From assembly GCA_003022655.1 (NCBI GenBank), contig PXSX01000122.1, positions 1 through 6,634 of the forward strand: a stretch of DNA of 6,634 nucleotides. The letters run 5' to 3'. A program made the position numbers and the translations under genes. The stretch is from Bacteroidetes bacterium QH_1_64_81. Its GTDB lineage: Bacteria; Bacteroidota; Rhodothermia; Rhodothermales; Salinibacteraceae. Numbering within the stretch: position 1 is the first letter of the stretch; every line of letters begins with the position of its first letter. This document shows positions 5,887-6,634 of the stretch, one piece after another. The notes under the pieces are model-generated. The model was not told the DNA's origin. It did no database searches and saw only the letters and a list, made by a program, of their open reading frames with translations.

Positions 5887-6114
5887 CGTGTTGCAGGCGG
5901 TCCGCCTGTTCGTCTCCAGCCCGCACGGACGGCTGACGAACAGGTGTGGAGGTGCTCGGGCGGACTCGCGCTTGTCTTTCAGGGTGATGAGGACGTAGCG
6001 CACGAACCGTGCCTGCCGCTCGTCCACCGTCGAGAATATGCCGAAGCCGCCCCCCTCCCGTGGCGTCTGGATTTTTGCCGCCGCGAGATGGGAGTGCACG
6101 CTGGCGACACGCAC
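5887..6114 (-). pseudogene. minus-strand coding trace, unrecognised gene or remnant
   Basis: Reading the minus strand down from GTG at 6112-6114, the frame gives VASVHSHLAAAKIQTP, then GGGFGIFSTVDERQARFVRY and VLITLKDKRE. Well over three quarters of third positions are G or C until about 5887, after which both GC3 and protein character drop while the frame stays open to 5713. Upstream, a TGA at 6139-6141 closes the frame. One base less in the five-C run (minus strand of 6120-6124) would join it to a hydrophobic stretch, FQLLIWFLAP, in the neighbouring frame. This looks like the middle of a decayed gene, possibly with one membrane segment. No family is recognised. The opposite strand also carries an ORF (5848-6225), with poorer codon-position bias. 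Confidence 0.3.
5894..5908. repeat. 15-bp perfect odd-centred palindrome
   Basis: CAGGCGG (5894-5900) and CCGCCTG (5902-5908) flank a single T. It lies 13 bp after the hairpin at 5863-5880, so the two make a compact structured block. It may be a protein-binding site or part of a structured transcript. Confidence 0.4.
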
Positions 6115-6155
6115 GAGCAGGGGGAGCCAAGAACCAGATCAACAGTTGGAAGCGC

Positions 6156-6169
6156 GTGGGACGTCCCAC
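6156..6169. repeat. 14-bp perfect palindrome
   Basis: GTGGGACGTCCCAC is exactly self-complementary. It lies in sequence without a confident gene, about 375 bp downstream of the cold-shock gene start on the minus strand. It could be a dimer-binding site; no function is shown. Confidence 0.4.
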
Positions 6170-6273
6170 TGGAGAGCAGAGTGCACAAGGCGGCGAGTGT
6201 GTCCGTGCCCCATGATCGACGATAGACACTCAAAATGGCTCCGACACGGGCATTTCTCTATGCAGCCCCCAGC

Positions 6274-6309
6274 AAAAGAAAAAGCCCCTGAACATTTCTG
6301 CCCAGGGGC
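6274..6309 (-). terminator. intrinsic terminator of the cold-shock gene
   Basis: On the minus strand GCCCCTG (6309-6303) pairs with CAGGGGC (6290-6284) around a 12-base loop. TTTTTCTTTT (6283-6274) follows at once. It lies 22 bp past the TAA of the cold-shock gene. The GC-rich stem plus U-tract is the classic rho-independent form. Confidence 0.88.
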
Positions 6310-6330
6310 ATTCGTTGGACCGAATGGAGC

Positions 6331-6543
6331 TTACCACTCCGGTTGTCCGGTAATGGGCTGAATGTTGGTGGCGTTTAGTCCCTTCTCGGTCTCCTCGATT
6401 TCGAACTCGAGCCGATCACCTTCTTCCAGGTCTTCGTCGGGCACCTCACTGTGATGGAGAAAGACGTCGTCCTCTCCATTGTCGGGCTCAACGAATCCAT
6501 ATCCTTCGGCCGGACTAAACCACTTGACGGTTCCTGTCTCCAT
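6331..6543 (-). CDS. cold-shock domain protein, CspA family
   Basis: This is a single 70-residue OB-fold cold-shock domain, the usual CspA length. It binds single-stranded RNA or DNA and melts RNA structure. It starts METGTVKWFSPAEGYGFVE: the TGTVKWF strand leads into RNP1 (GYGFVE, 14-19), and RNP2 is VFLHHS (27-32). The end, GLNATNIQPI, matches the family's 'A.NV..I' finish. It is strikingly acidic, with about 20 Asp/Glu against 3 Lys/Arg, and the Lys normally preceding the RNP1 Gly is Glu here (E13). This fits a salt-in halophile rather than loss of function, since the aromatic binding residues W8, F9, Y15, F17, F28 and H30 are kept. The start is ATG at 6541-6543, without a clear Shine-Dalgarno in the final 20 bases. 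A strong terminator follows. Confidence 0.95.
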   Translation of the reverse strand: METGTVKWFSPAEGYGFVEPDNGEDDVFLHHSEVPDEDLEEGDRLEFEIEETEKGLNATNIQPITGQPEW

Positions 6544-6634
6544 AACTCGGTTTGGATCTTCTTAATATTCACTTTCAGCGTTCCTCCGACTCCCTCTCCC
6601 CGAAAGGAAAAGGATCCGGATTCTATGATGACAT
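6544..6634 (-). other. upstream region of the cold-shock gene
   Basis: There are 91 bases to the window edge with no credible gene. On the minus strand the part nearest the gene is AT-rich (GAATATTAAG at about 6568-6559) and could hold a -10 element or an unstructured leader; further up is a purine-rich GGGGAGAGGGAG block. Cold-shock genes often have long regulatory leaders, so the promoter may lie beyond the window. No promoter is called. Confidence 0.3.

Noticed and set aside
5848..6225. 125-codon plus-strand ORF with a good Shine-Dalgarno-like sequence
   Set aside because: Third-position GC is clearly lower than in the antisense frame and the protein has no recognisable pattern; kept only as context for the attenuator-like finding.

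Overview
The window most likely comes from a halophilic, high-GC member of the Rhodothermota/Bacteroidota, with Salinibacter-like bacteria the best guess. Three things point that way. The proteins are strongly acidic: the cold-shock protein has about 20 Asp/Glu and only 3 Lys/Arg in 70 residues. Third codon positions in the real genes are very GC-rich. Most starts lack a Shine-Dalgarno sequence, as is usual in Bacteroidota. This assignment is inference, because no rRNA or other taxonomic marker is present.

Layout. Positions 1-1776 (+) hold the 3' part of a gene for a secreted or envelope SLT-type lytic transglycosylase. Its 5' end lies outside the window, and its last ~65 codons look scrambled by two single-base losses. 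It converges on dnaG (1883-3853, -), the replicative primase, which is complete with zinc-finger, TOPRIM and helicase-interaction regions. Upstream of dnaG on the same strand is a 50-residue lipoprotein gene (3931-4083, -). A 195-bp divergent intergenic region (4084-4278) carries a striking pair of inverted GAAGC-N3-GAAGC arms and separates the lipoprotein from dapD (4279-5118, +), the tetrahydrodipicolinate N-succinyltransferase of lysine/diaminopimelate synthesis. dapD converges on a small probable helix-turn-helix gene (5152-5352, -) with a 24-bp operator-like palindrome just upstream of its start.

Positions 5437-6273 hold no gene that can be named with confidence. They do hold an AT-rich stretch, a possible 64-codon ORF, a set of alternating CCTCC/GGAGG segments able to form competing RNA hairpins, further perfect inverted repeats, and a minus-strand stretch with coding-like base composition that is probably a decayed gene. 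At the right edge a complete cspA-family cold-shock gene (6331-6543, -) is followed by a clear intrinsic terminator (6274-6309).

The recognised genes are housekeeping functions (cell-wall turnover, replication priming, peptidoglycan precursor/lysine synthesis, cold-shock RNA chaperone) and do not form one pathway. dapD feeds the peptidoglycan that the transglycosylase cuts, but nothing shows that they are co-regulated. No CRISPR array, tRNA, rRNA, intact transposase or defence system was seen. The less ordinary material is the small probable regulator with its palindrome, the divergent-promoter inverted repeat, and the structured gene-poor stretch 5770-6170.
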